This document shows, piece after piece, positions 23,827 through 35,042 of a stretch of DNA of 64,000 nt. Source of the DNA: Persicaria tinctoria (taxonomy: Eukaryota; Streptophyta; Magnoliopsida; Caryophyllales; Polygonaceae); NCBI GenBank assembly GCA_037127255.1, contig JBANSL010000004.1, forward strand, positions 52,959,702-53,023,701, written 5' to 3'. The position numbers and the translations under genes are program-made. Under the pieces are notes generated by a model. It did no database searches, was not told the DNA's origin, and worked only from the letters and a program-made list of their open reading frames with translations. Within the stretch, counting starts at the first letter, position 1. Each line of letters starts with the position of its first letter.

Positions 23827-26498
23827 TGTTGTGAGCCTATTTCTCCGTGTTTTATATCTATTTTTATATCGATTTCTGTATACATTTCATACATTTGGGT
23901 TGGAATAATACATAATTTATGTAGTTTAGGTTTATTTGCAATATATGGAGGTCTACACAACGTTTTGTTATATTTCGCAGAAATCGGGCGCACTTTGGAG
24001 CTTAAAGGAAAGTCATGATGAAACTAAGGATGGTGCAGCTGGAAAAAAGCCAACTTTTCACCATTCATTATTCTGAATCAAGTTCTAATGTCTTCATGAG
24101 AGTTGTATCCCTACAAATGCCTCATTGATCTTAATGGAGAAGTCGGCCTAGCGACTATAAAGTCTAGAGCTTGTAAATAGACAATTACCTTTATGGTATT
24201 TTTGGACATTGTTGCTTTTGTTTTAGGTTTTGGACATTATTTTCTATTGTGGGTATTTCTCATCTAATTTTTTCAGGGACGAGGAAGGGCATTTACACTC
24301 GATTTTGAAGCTCTGCACATCTACCTAGTGAGTTTCTTTCTTTAACCTTATTTTTTATACAGTCAGGACACTTTAATGTTTAAGTATGGGGTGGGGGAAG
24401 GGCTTACTTTGTGCATATTTGATTTTATTTCACATTATGTGTGCATATTTAAAGCTTAATTCTTGAATTGCTTATACATGGCTATTTTGGAATTCATTAT
24501 ATATTTATGTGCTTATATGCACGTTTTCCAAAGTTTGAAAAAAATGACCCCCATTGAAAATTTTGATAAGTGTCATGGAAGCTTTATTGAACTCGATGAT
24601 GCAAAGTTGGATTCATTAGAGATATAGCATGAAATTGCCTAGTAAAGAGAAGTCACAATGAAGTGCATAATTTTCTTGAAAACCATGAACGGAGGTAAAA
24701 TTTGATGTTGCTTTTGACATGTTGCATGATAAAAGGATGGAGGACTTTATATTTCCATATAATGCTAATATGATTATATTCCTAGCCTTACCTATACTTA
24801 TGCATCACAAAAGCCATATTGAGCCTTATTTCATATTTTGCTCCACATGATCTAAATATTGCCCATTCTTTACCTTATTTCCTATCCGGAGATTATGTTG
24901 AGAATGATGTTACATTATGGAGATTATTATATGGTGTTTGTGTTGTTGATATATATCATTATTGGAGTTTGGCAGGAAATTGAAAAAAAAATATTATGAA
25001 AAATTTAATGAGTCAAAGAAAATCTGATCACCTCAGGAGATAAAGGTACATCGACCCTGCTCGCTGAGATAATAGTTCGGCGAGATGGGACACACAGGTG
25101 AGGAGTCTGAAGCACTAAGTATCCGGGGCCATTCATGACACCCATGTTTGCGACTCGCGAGAAGGCAGTGCTGAGGTTAGAGAGGTAAAAGCATAATATT
25201 GAAAATAAGCAATGAGCGAAATGTGAGAAATCAAAAGAAGAAGGAATGTGGTATGAGAGTTTGGAAAGTACTCCATTTCCCCAGATCATTAGCACCACAT
25301 GGCCAAAAATATCCCACCTTTAGCCTTTTACCAATCTACTCCTTATTTGACCTTAAATTAAAGTCCTCTTGATTATTAATGCTTTGTCACTTATAAATTG
25401 TTTCGCATAACCCTCCTTTTGTGAGTAGATATTGCTTTTTAATTGCACATGCATGGATTTGTGACACTAGTACCTTTTCGAGGATGTTAATTCATTGCAG
25501 GGTTATATGAGAATGAATCTAATATGTTGAGAGTTTTGATTTCTTCCCCTGTATTACGATTAAAAGTATTGCTTGAGGACAAGCAAGTTTAATTAAGGGG
25601 TGTTTGTTGTGAGCCTAATTCGCCATGTTTTACATCTACTTTTATATCGATTTTTGTATATATTTCATACATTTGCGTTAGAATAATACATAATTTGTGT
25701 AGTTTATGTTTATTTGCAATATATGGAGGTCTACACAAGTTTTTGTTATATTTCGCAGAAATCGGGTGCACTTTGGGGCTTAAAGGAAAGTCATGAAGAA
25801 GCTAAGGATGGTGCAGCTAGAGAAAAGCCCACTTTTCGCCATTCATAATTCTGAATCAAGTTCGGATGTCTTCATGAGAGTTGTAGCCCTCGAAAAGAGC
25901 TTTCCAACGCATGCTCATATGCATCAACCGGACAAACAAGGACCCAGGAAAGTGCATTTGAAGAACAGAGTAGAATGCCGAGAGCTAACAATTCTACTCG
26001 ACGTCGACCACTTCTAGTCGAAGTTAAGTACATCCTGAGCCAGAATTTCACGCAAAGTCGAGCAGAGCCACTCGAGGAGCCCAGAGCTACTCGACATCGA
26101 GTACACCTACTTGAAGTCGAGTACACATGTTGAGCCCAGAAGGGTGCAACCCAGGAGGAAAGTTCCAGTCAACGTCGACTAACTCTAGTCGAAGTCGAGT
26201 ACAATCCAGACGAGTCCGAGTTCGAGATCGAGTTGTGCCGAGAAGATAGAATTGCTTGCAAGAGAAGATATGTGGAATTCTATCCATCCACATGAAGATC
26301 TATCAAGTCAAGAAGGATTTATCCATAATAGTCCTAGTTTCCTTTTAGATATATTTCCAATTTTAATCTTTAAGTATTTAGATAGATATATATAGATATA
26401 GATAGAGTTTCTTTCCTAATTATTTAGGGAATGAAGCCTATAAATAGAGTCTTAGGACTGAGATTTATTTATTCAATTTCATACACAATGCATAGCAT

Positions 26499-26530
<32 letters not shown>

Positions 26531-27416
26531 TGGCGAGAAGAGAGAAGGAGTTGAGAGACGAGTTGTCTTCGATCAGTTGTAAGCTTTCTTTTATTTTATT
26601 TAATTCAATTTAGTTTCCTTTTATTATTGATGTCTTTCTTGATGATGATGAGCGATTAGTCACCCAACTTCTAGGGTCGGGGTGAGCCCGACGGTAGCCA
26701 TGTGAGGTGATGCGATAAAGGTACAATCTTTTGATGCAATTCGTCTTCTATCTCTATGACCATGATTCTTTTGCGAAAGTTGAAGGTGATCCTTGTTTGT
26801 GTTATTAAAGCGAAAGTGATCTTAATGCAACTCGGATTAATTATGTGAAAAAGGGTTAGTAACAATTAGGGTTTATGCGAAAGGTGATATATTCCTATTT
26901 GTTAATAACAAAAGTTATTTGATGAAAAGCATGATCTTTTATGCCTTTACGTATTATTTTACATGGTTATCGTTGTGGAGTTGAAACCTTGATTTTGGAA
27001 GTCTTTTAGTTTATTGAATTTCCCATAATTTTCGTGTTGCTTCTGTTTTATTTCTGTCATTGCAAAGGTCACGTTTTTACACTGCAAATCACTCGACATT
27101 GCCTGAATTCTACTCGATGTCGAGTACACTGTGTTACCTGACTTGCTTGTTTTTGCTTCGTTTGCGTTTCTGTTTGCCTCTGTTACAGTTTCTGATCGAA
27201 TTTGTGGTCGACGTCGAGGACACTGGTCGACGTCGAGGACTCCTCCGGTCAAATTCGTGAGGATTTTGGAACTGAAAAGGCGGGCGCTGACACGCTTCCT
27301 CGTGGATCGATCCTGACTACCTTCTACTACAGCGGGAGGAAGTCTTGTAATTAATTTGGGGAGATCAGGGAGTCGAATTTGAGATTTATATTTCATACTT
27401 GATTTTCCTCCTAACA
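23827..27416 (+). mobile_element. Gypsy element C1, deletion derivative
   Basis: It starts with 286 bp of a 5' LTR (TGTTGTGAGCC). This jumps at the word CCCT (24109-24112) into the 3' noncoding region of the same family and runs to a full LTR at 25605-27416. Compared with C2 (25605-33998), about 4.8 kb covering most of the 5' LTR, gag and protease are gone. CCCT occurs at both parental breakpoints, so a microhomology deletion fits. No coding sequence is left. The right LTR is shared with C2. Confidence 0.82.
25605..27416 (+). repeat. LTR shared by C1 (3') and C2 (5')
   Basis: 1812 bp, TGTTGTGAG to CTCCTAACA. TATA box at 26439-26446. A GA microsatellite (about 26501-26526) lies about 60 bp downstream of it. 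Palindrome clusters of the CTCGACGTCGAG form are at about 25990-26230 and 27090-27245. The conserved GAGCCCGACGGTAGCCATG block is at about 26684-26702. Confidence 0.9.
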
Positions 27417-27420
27417 AATT

Positions 27421-27437
27421 TGGCGTCATTGCCGGAG
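27421..27437 (+). other. Primer-binding site of element C2
   Basis: TGGCGTCATTGCCGGAG, four bases after the LTR. It is a diverged form of the tRNA-Asp-type site, with changes from the consensus at three positions. Confidence 0.75.
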
Positions 27438-27537
27438 AAGCCATAAATCGCGCCCATTTTAGTTCTATTTCTTTTCTTTATATTTGTTTTTTTTTTAGTT
27501 CCTTTTTACTTGCTTTTTCTGTTTGCTTTTCAAGTGC

Positions 27538-28253
27538 ATGCGAAGAACCGATCGCACGCCTATAGACCCTATTCTCGAGCCTGAGCAATTTTTCCATCTT
27601 CAGCGAAGGCTTACAAGGAGACTCATGTCAACATCCGACAACGAGAATGCGGGCCAGCTCACACCAGCACAGAAGCTTGAGCAACTCCACCGACAAATTG
27701 AGGCATTCACCACCAGAGAAGCTGAACACACCCGACGAGAGGCGGAATATGCCCAGAACCAGCAGCGGTGGAAGGCAAGGGTAGATCGCTGATTCGGGAA
27801 CTTCCAAAGTAGGATACCGATACTCCTTTGAATTCAAAGGAGTATCTGTATCCTACTTTGGAAGTTCCAGAATCAGCGATCATTCTTCCTGCTATTAACT
27901 TTGAAATCCGTCCTTCTTTTATTACTGATATTTGAAGGAGTCAATTAATTAGGGGAAGAATAAATGAACGTCATTTAGAGCATGTCACCACTTTTATAGA
28001 CTTATGCAAAGCTATAGCTGATGGTGCCAATCTTGAATATCTAAAACTAAAGGCTTTTCGTTGGTTCCTTGCAGGAATAGCCCAACAATGGCTGGAAGGA
28101 TTGCCTGCACGATCAATTCGCACTTGGAACGAGCTATAGGGCCTGTTCCTCAACAAGTTCTTTCCTCCTGCAAAGACAGCTGCCCTCAGACAATAAATAA
28201 CGGCTTTCAGACAAAAGCCAGGGGAACCACTGGCACAAGTCTGGGAGCGCTAG
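27538..28253 (+). pseudogene. Gag N-terminal half of element C2, broken
   Basis: It begins MRRTDRTP at 27538, with a charged Gln/Glu/Arg-rich coiled coil. At 27784 a 49-bp inverted copy of the next gag segment has been added, which stops the frame. The true frame (KEYLYPTLEVPESAIILPAI) starts at about 27834 and shows the gag domain (LKAFRWFLAG, FLNKFFPPAK) with internal stops where element B has Glu or Lys codons. The last stop, TAG at 28251-28253, lies at the same site as the TAG in element B. Confidence 0.85.
27784..27881. repeat. 98-bp palindrome in gag of C2
   Basis: Two 49-bp arms meet at a central GAATTC with no spacer and match at 47 of 49 positions. The right arm is normal gag coding sequence, so the left arm is the added inverted copy. 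Confidence 0.95.
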
Positions 28254-30383
28254 AAGAGGCTTTTGAAATCCTGTCCTACTCATGGCCAGCCGCCCTACGT
28301 CATCCAGGAGATCATCTTCAACTGCCTGGATGCGCCTACTAAAGATAGGATCAACAAGTACACCAACTATGAGTATCTTGGATACACTCCACGCCGAGAA
28401 TGGAAGGTATTTGAGACATTGGCTAACTATGACAACACAAATGGGACTTCTGCGGCCGCTTCTGACGAAAGGTATGAAAGGCCTGCCCCATCTATGTCGT
28501 TGTATGTGCCACCTAAAGAAGTTGATCCAGACGTCAGGGACCAGTTTCACAACGATCACGTACGTCGCCTTACCAAACAAGTTAAATTCCTCTCTAAAGA
28601 TAAACCTTGTTTGGAATGTGGGTCTATGAGGCACAACACTACTGCGTGCCCACACGTCGATCAAGTACATCAAGGAGAGACCCACGAAGAGGCAATGTAT
28701 GTTGGGGGACACTACTCAGGGCCACACCAAAATCAAAACTGGAACTACTATCACCAGCCCCAGCATCAGAATCCCCTTCTATACAGAGCCCCTGGTCACC
28801 CTGACAGAGAAGGTATGAAGGATGACCTACAGACCATCCTTGAGGAAATGCGGAGGAACCATTCAGACACCAAGCAGCCCATCAATTCCATCTACACTCA
28901 GATGCATGGTGTCAACTCTAGGCTTGGGGAAATTGATATATGGCGGAAATCAATGGAAACACAGATTGGTCAAATGGCAGCATCCGTCCCCAAACAGTCA
29001 AGTACGCTCCCTGGATCTTCTGAACCCATCCCTAAGGGCAAATCTGTGGGGCAAGTAGCTGCCATGAATCTAAGGAGTGGGCGTCAGACACAAACGCCCG
29101 AACAAAGCACGGAGGGAGAAGCTACTGAGGAGTACTCGACATCGAGTAAACTAGTCGATGTCGACCAGCATCTACTCGACGCCGAGGACCCCCTACTCAA
29201 AGTCGACCAGAACGTTGCGCTCAACCCGAAGTCGACTACAGTAGTCAATGTCGACCAGAACATACTCGACGTCGACCAACCTGTGCTCGACGTTGACAAA
29301 ACCTCAGCACCTCCGACAAAGAAGAAGATGCCTTTCCCGACAAAATCTCCAAATGATCCAGCAGAGAAGAAGTTTCAGTGTTTCATCGAGATGCTTCAAA
29401 GGCTCAATGTCACCATACCCTTCAAAAAAGCTCTTAATGAGATGCCATCCTATGTCATGTTCCTAAAGGAGATTCTGAGCAAAAAGTTGTCAATGGATGA
29501 GATCGCAGAGGAGTACAACCAGATGGACGTACAAGAGAAAAGGTCAGATCCAGGTAAGTTTGCTATAACCATTGGATTTGGTCAATACAGATTTAATGCT
29601 TTATGTGACTTGGGAGTCGGTTTGAGTATAATGCCTTTATCAATCTGGTCCAAAATTAAGATAGGTGCCCTAGAGCCTGTGGATGCTAAGCTTTATATGG
29701 AAAACAACACGGTGATCATCCCAATAGGCATGGTGGACAATGTGCCAGTACAAGTAGGTAAGTTCTTTGTCCCTGTTGATTTGTTAGTTATTGATATGGC
29801 AGAGGACCCTGCTTGTCCAATTATTCTAGAAAGGCCCTTCTTCGCGACGGTTGATGCCAACATAAGCGTAAGGAAGGGAGTTCTCACTTTCAACATCAGC
29901 GATGAGGTAATTGAGTATTCCTTTAATAAAACTGAAAGGTATACAGGTCTCATGGAAGTGGTCAAATCTATCTCAGCTAGGTACATAACTTGCGGGGAAC
30001 CTAAGGTAAGAAATATGACCCCCGGGGAGCTAGAGAAGCGAGCTATGGAAGCCCAGGTGGAGGAGATCATGGCAATTCTGAACGAGGAGATAGACGATCT
30101 ACTCGACGTCGACCAAGGTAAGTCCAGGTGCAGGAGATCATTGCCGGGTACTAAGTATGGGGTCGATGTCGACCAAAAGTACTCGACGTCCAGTACTCTA
30201 GTCGACGTCGACCAGATCCCGAGCCCTCCGTCGACTACGCCAGCATCGAGTAAGCCACCCGAGGACGAGAAGTACTCGACGTCGACCAGCCGCTTTTCTC
30301 CTCGACTCCCTCCCTCTCGACGAGCAATCCACCAGACGCAGAAATGTACTCGACGTCGAGTACTTCTACTCGACCTCGAGTAG
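28254..30383 (+). CDS. Gag C-terminus-protease frame of element C2
   Basis: A frame of about 710 codons, open from just after the TAG at 28251. It begins with the end of the gag domain (SCPTHGQPPYVIQEI). A CCHC knuckle (CLECGSMRHNTTAC) follows near residue 120, then a region with MRRNHSDTKQ and a linker of LDVDQ/STSS repeats from CTCGACGTCGAC palindromes (29130-29305). The protease follows (LCDLGVGLSIMPLSIW; DLGVG in place of the DLGAS of element B), with VPVQVGKFFVPVDLLV and IILERPFFATVDA. More LDVDQ repeats end the frame. It has no good start of its own and may depend on readthrough or be dead. It would supply RNA packaging and polyprotein cleavage, not replication. Confidence 0.85.
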   Translation, partial: KRLLKSCPTHGQPPYVIQEIIFNCLDAPTKDRINKYTNYEYLGYTPRREWKVFETLANYDNTNGTSAAASDERYERPAPSMSLYVPPKEVDPDVRDQFHNDHVRRLTKQVKFLSKDKPCLECGSMRHNTTACPHVDQVHQGETHEEAMYVGGHYSGPHQNQNWNYYHQPQHQNPLLYRAPGHPDREGMKDDLQTILEEMRRNHSDTKQPINSIYTQMHGVNSRLGEIDIWRKSMETQIGQMAASVPKQSSTLPGSSEPIPKGKSVGQVAAMNLRSGRQTQTPEQSTEGEATEEYSTSSKLVDVDQHLLDAEDPLLKVDQNVALNPKSTTVVNVDQNILDVDQPVLDVDKTSAPPTKKKMPFPTKSPNDPAEKKFQCFIEMLQRLNVTIPFKKALNEMPSYVMFLKEILSKKLSMDEIAEEYNQMDVQEKRSDPGKFAITIGFGQYRFNALCDLGVGLSIMPLSIWSKIKIGALEPVDAKLYMENNTVIIPIGMVDNVPVQVGKFFVPVDLLVIDMAEDPACPIILERPFFATVDANISVRKGVLTFNISDEVIEYSFNKTERYTGLMEVVKSISARYITCGEPKVRNMTPGELEKRAMEAQVEEIMAILNEEIDDLLDVDQGKSRCRRSLPGTKYGVDVDQKYSTSSTLVDVDQIPSPPSTTPASSKPPEDEKYSTSTSRFSPRLPPSRRAIHQTQKCTRRRVLLLDLE

Positions 30384-30718
30384 AACCTGAAGTCCCAAAA
30401 GTTGATTTCGCAACGGTAAGCCAAGATATGGACATATCTTCTCCTATTTCAATTAAAGATTTATCTATACATGGGAGAGGTTTGCCTTTCTATGTGCGAT
30501 TGTGCAGGGTTTCCGATGAGGATCCAAAGGATTATGAGATAGGAGACATGGTCTATGTCTCTAAATCAAAGAAACATTGGTTTCCCAACAAATTCACCAA
30601 GAAGAAGATGGGACCCTTCACTGTGAACAAGATCCATTCAGGAGGACTACAGCTGATGGACAAACATGGAGTCTTGTTTGAAGCCCAGGTTACATGGGCC
30701 CTACAAATGCCTCCTTGA
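30384..30718 (+). pseudogene. Remnant of integrase C-terminal domain, C2
   Basis: A short frame (open from 30344) encodes YEIGDMVYVSKSKKHWFPNK followed by KKKMGPFTVNKIHSGGLQL. This is the pattern of the Ty3/gypsy integrase C-terminal domain (basic/Trp stretch, GPF, then a hydrophobic strand). No integrase zinc finger or DDE core precedes it, so pol appears to have been deleted between protease and this tail. The assignment rests on motif pattern only. Confidence 0.6.
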
Positions 30719-32150
30719 GCTTAATGGAGAAGTCGGTCTAGCGGCTATAAAGTCTAGAGCTTGTAAATAGACAATTACCTTTTTGGGATTTTTGGACATT
30801 GTTGTTTTTGTTTTTGGTTTTGGACATTATTTTCTATTGTGGGTATTTCTCATCTAATTTTTTCAGGGACGAGGAAGGGCATTTACACTCGATTTTGAAG
30901 CTCTGCACATCTACCTAGTGAGTTTCTTTCTTTACCCTTATTTTTTATACAGTCAGGACACTTTAATGTTTAAGTATGGGGTGGGGGAAGGGCTTAGTTT
31001 GTGCATATTTGATTTTATTTGACATTATGTGTGCATATTTTAAGCATAATTCTTGAATTGCTTATACATGGCTATTTTGGAATTCATTATATATTTATGT
31101 GCTTATATGCAAGTTTTCCAAAGTTTGAAAAAAATGACCCCCATTGAAAATTTTGATAAGTGTCATGGAAGCTTTATTGAACTCGATGATGCAAAGTTGG
31201 ATTCATTAGAGATATAGCATGAAATTGCCTAGTAAAGAGAAGTCACAATGAAGTGCATTATTTTCTTGAAAACCATGAAAGGAGGTAAAATTTGATGTTG
31301 CTTTTGACATGTTGCATGATAAAAGGATGGAGGACTTTATATTTCCATATAATGCTAATATGATTATATTCCTAGCCTTACCTATACTTATGCATCACAA
31401 AAGCCATATTGAGCCTTATTTCATATTTTGCTCCACATGATCTAAATATTGCCCATTCTTTACCTTATTTCCTATCCGGAGATTATGTTGAGAATGATGT
31501 TACATTATGGAGATTATTATATGGTGTTTGTGTTGTTGATATATATCATTATTGGAGTTTGGCAGGAAATTGAAAAAAAAATATTATGAAAAATTTAATG
31601 AGTGAAAGAAAATTTGATCACCTCAGGAGATAAAGGTACATCGACCTTGCTCGCTGAGATAATAGTTCGGCGAGATGGGACACACAGGTGAGGAGTCTGA
31701 AGCACTAAGTATCCGGGGCCATTCATGACACCCATGTTTGCGACTCGCGAGAAGGCAGTGCTGAGGTTAGAGAGGTAAAAGCATAATATTGAAAATAAGC
31801 AATGAGCGAAATGTGAGAAATCAAAAGAAGAAGGAATGTGGTATGAGAGTTTGGAAAGTACTCCATTTCCCCGGATCATTAGTACTCCTTATTTGAGCTC
31901 AAATTAAAGTCCTCTTGATTATTAATGCTTTGTCACTTATGAATTGTTTTGCATAACCCTACTTTTGTGAGTAGATGTTGCTTTTTATTTGCACATGCAT
32001 GGATTTGTGACACTAGTACCTTTTCGAGGATGTTAATTGATTGCAAGGTTATATGAGAATGAATCTAATATGTTGAGAGTTTTGATTTCTTCCCCTGTAT
32101 GACGATTAAAAGTATTGCTTGAGAACAAGCAAGCTTAAGTAAGGGGTGTT
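30719..32150 (+). other. 3' noncoding region of element C2
   Basis: No gene is seen. It holds the shared stem-loop word near 30732 (AGTCGGTCTAGCGGCT), the AAGTATGGGGTGGGGG tract (about 30973) and a terminal A/G tract before the LTR. It is nearly identical to 24115-25604, except that about 55 bp at 31879 (CACCACATGGCC onward) are missing. Confidence 0.8.
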
Positions 32151-33046
32151 TGTTGTGAGCCTAATTCGTCATGTTTTACATCTACTTTTATATCGATTTC
32201 TGTATATATTTCATACATTTGCGTTAGAATAATACATAATTTGTGTAGTTTATGTTTATTTGCAATATATGGAGGTCTACACAACTTTTTTTTGTTATAT
32301 TTCGCAGAAATCGGGCGCACTTTGGAGCTTAAATGAAAGTCATGAAGAAGCTAAGGATGGTGCAGCCGGAGAAAAGCCCACTTTTCGCCATTCATAATTC
32401 GGAATCAAGTTTGGATGTCTTCGTGAGAGTTGTAGCCCTCGAAAAGAGCTTTCCAACGCATGCTCATATGCGTCAATCCGACAAATAAGAACCCAGGAAA
32501 GTGCGTTTGAAGAACAGAGTAGAATGCTGAGAGCTAACAATTCTACTCGACGTCGGCCACTTCTAGTCGAAGTCGAGTACATCCTGAGCTAGAATTTCAC
32601 GCGAAGTCGAGCAGAGCCACTCGAGGAGCCCAGAGCTACTCGACATCGAGTACATCTACTTGAAGTCGAGTACACATGTCGAGTCCAGAAGGTGCCCGAG
32701 CTCGGGTGCAACCCAGGAGGAAAAGTTCCAGTCGACGTCGAGTAACTCTAGTCGAAGTCGAGTACAATCCAGACGAGTCCGAGAAGATAGAATTGCTTTC
32801 AAGAGAAGATATATGGAATTCTATCCATCCACATGAAGATCTATCAATTCAAGAAGGATTTATCCATAATAGTCCTAGTTTCCTTTTAGATATATTTCTT
32901 TTATTTCCAATTTTAATCTTTAAGTATTTAGATAGATTGAAATAGATATAGATAGAGTTTCTTTCCTAATTATTTAGGGAATGAAGCCTATAAATAGAGC
33001 ATTAGGGGCTGAGTTTTATTCATTCAATTTCATACACAATTCATAG

Positions 33047-33111
<65 letters not shown>

Positions 33112-33998
33112 TGGCGAGAGGAGAGAAGGAGTTGAGAGGCGAGTTGTCTTCGATCGGTTGTAAGCTTTCTTTTATTTTATTTAATGGAATTTAGTTCCCT
33201 TTTATTATTGATGTCTTTCTTGATGATGAAGAGCGAGTAGTCACCCAACTTCTAGGGTCGGGGTGAGCCCGACGGTAGCCATGTGAGGTGATGCGATAAA
33301 GGTACAATCTTTTGATGCAATTCGTCTTCTATCTCTATGAGCATGATTCTTTTGCGAAAGTTGAAAGTGATCCTTGTTTGTGTTATTGAAGGGAAAGTGA
33401 TCTTAATGCAACTCGGATTAATTATGTGAAAAGTGGTTAGTAACAATTAGGGTTTATGCGAAAGTCTATATATTCCTATTTGTTAATAACGAAAATTATT
33501 TGATCTAAAGCATGACCTTTTATGCCTTTACATGTTATTTTACATGGTTATCGATGTGGTGTTGAAACCCTGATTCTGGAAGTCTTTTAGTTTATTGAAT
33601 TTCCCACAATTTTCGTGTTGCTTCTGTTTTATTTCTGTCATTGCAAAGGTCAAGTTTTTACACTGAAAATCACTCGACATTGCCTGAATTCTACTCGACA
33701 TCGAGTAGGTCTAGTCGACGTCGAGTACACTTTGTTACTCGACTTGCTTGTTTTTGCTTCGTTTGCGTTTATGTTTGCCTCTGTTACAGTTTCTGATCGA
33801 CTATGTGGTCGACGTCGAGGACTCTTCTGGTCGAATTGGAGATGATTTTGGAACTTAAAAGGCGGGCGCTGACACGCTTCCTCATGGATCGATCCTGACT
33901 AACTTCTACTACAGCGGAAGGAAGTCTTGTAATTAATTTGCGAAGATCAGGGAGTCGAATTAGAGATTTATATTTCATACTTGATTTTTCTCCTAACA
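32151..33998 (+). repeat. 3' LTR of element C2
   Basis: 1848 bp, TGTTGTGAG to CTCCTAACA. TATA box at 32989-32996. The GA microsatellite (about 33052-33107) is roughly twice as long as in the 5' LTR. Palindrome clusters are at about 32540-32765 and 33675-33835. It is followed directly by protease-linker sequence of element D. Confidence 0.9.
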
Positions 33999-34003
33999 GG
34001 AAA

Positions 34004-35042
34004 CGCTGTCATTCCCAACAAAATCTTTGAAGGACCCAGCGGAAAAGAAGTTTCACCGTTTCATAAAGATGCTTCAAAGGCTCAATGTCACCATTCCTTT
34101 TACAGAAGCACTTCATGAGATCCCATCCTATGTCAAGTTCCTCAAAGACATCCTCAGCAAGAAGCGGTCGATGGCTGAGTTCGCATGGAGTGCATCAAAA
34201 TGGAGCTACCAGATAAAAGGCTAGATCTAGGTAAGTTTTGTATAACTATTGGATTTGGTCAATACAAGTTTAATGCTTTGTGCGACATAGAAGCCAGCGT
34301 TAGTATCATGCCTTTATCAATCTGGTCCAAAGTCAAGATAGGTGATTTAGAGCATGTGGATGCCCGACTCTATATAGCGAACAACACTGTAGTCATCCCA
34401 ACAGGCATGATGGACGATGTACCAGTACAGGTAAGTAAGTTCTTTGTCCCTGCTGATTTCTTGGTTATTAATATGGCAAAGGACCCTGCTTGTCCAATTA
34501 TTCTAGGAAGGCTCTTCTTAGCGACGGTGGATGCCAACATAAGTGTAAGGAAGGGAGTACTCACTTTCAACATCAGCGATGAGGTAATTGAGTACTCTTT
34601 CAATAAAACTGAAAGGCATAAAGGTCATATGGAGGAGGTCAAATCAATCTCATCCAGGTACATCACTTGCGGGGAGCCAAAGGTAAGAAATATGACTCCC
34701 GAGGAACTATAGAAGAGGGATATGGAAGCTCAGGTGGAGGAAATCATGGCAATTCTGAATGAGGAGACAGAGAATATACTCGACATTGACCAAGGTAAGT
34801 CGACGTCGACTAACTTTTATTCAGAATCTTTGCCAGGTCTTCAGTATGGGGTCGATGTCGACCAGAAGTACTCGAAGTTGAGTACTCTAGGTGACGTCGA
34901 CCAGATTCAGAAGCCTCCATCGAGTACATCACCATCAAGCAACACACTTGAAGCCGAGCAGCACTCGACGTCGAGTAGACTACTCGACGTCGACCAGTCT
35001 TCCAACCAAATCACAAAAAGTAGACTACTCGACGTCGAGTAA
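34004..35042 (+). pseudogene. Protease of element D, degraded
   Basis: The upstream linker and helix (FHRFIKMLQRLNVTIPFTEA) lie in one frame. A small deletion near 34185-34225 shifts into the frame with the protease (34185-34712). The active-site segment reads LCDIEASVSIMPLSIW, so the Gly of DLGAS is lost. VPVQVSKFFVPADFLV and IILGRLFLATVDA follow. A TAG ends the frame at 34710-34712. A further open stretch (to 35042) has LDIDQ/LDVDQ/STSS repeats. Confidence 0.85.

Larger units (their letters stand above)
25605..33998 (+). mobile_element. Gypsy element C2, full length, non-autonomous
   Basis: 8394 bp with two LTRs (25605-27416 and 32151-33998). Order: primer site, broken gag, gag-protease frame, a remnant of the integrase C-terminus, noncoding region, LTR. 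Reverse transcriptase, RNase H and the integrase core are absent, as in element B. The left LTR is also the right LTR of C1, and the right flank (GGAAAC) is the protease linker of element D, so no simple target duplication exists. Recombination between elements is the likely cause. Confidence 0.88.

Noticed and set aside
29693..30424. A 243-codon minus-strand frame
   Set aside because: It is antisense to the protease of element C2, with no domain of its own.
25605..33998. A 5-bp target duplication around element C2
   Set aside because: Left and right flanks do not match, and the left LTR is shared with C1, so none is expected.
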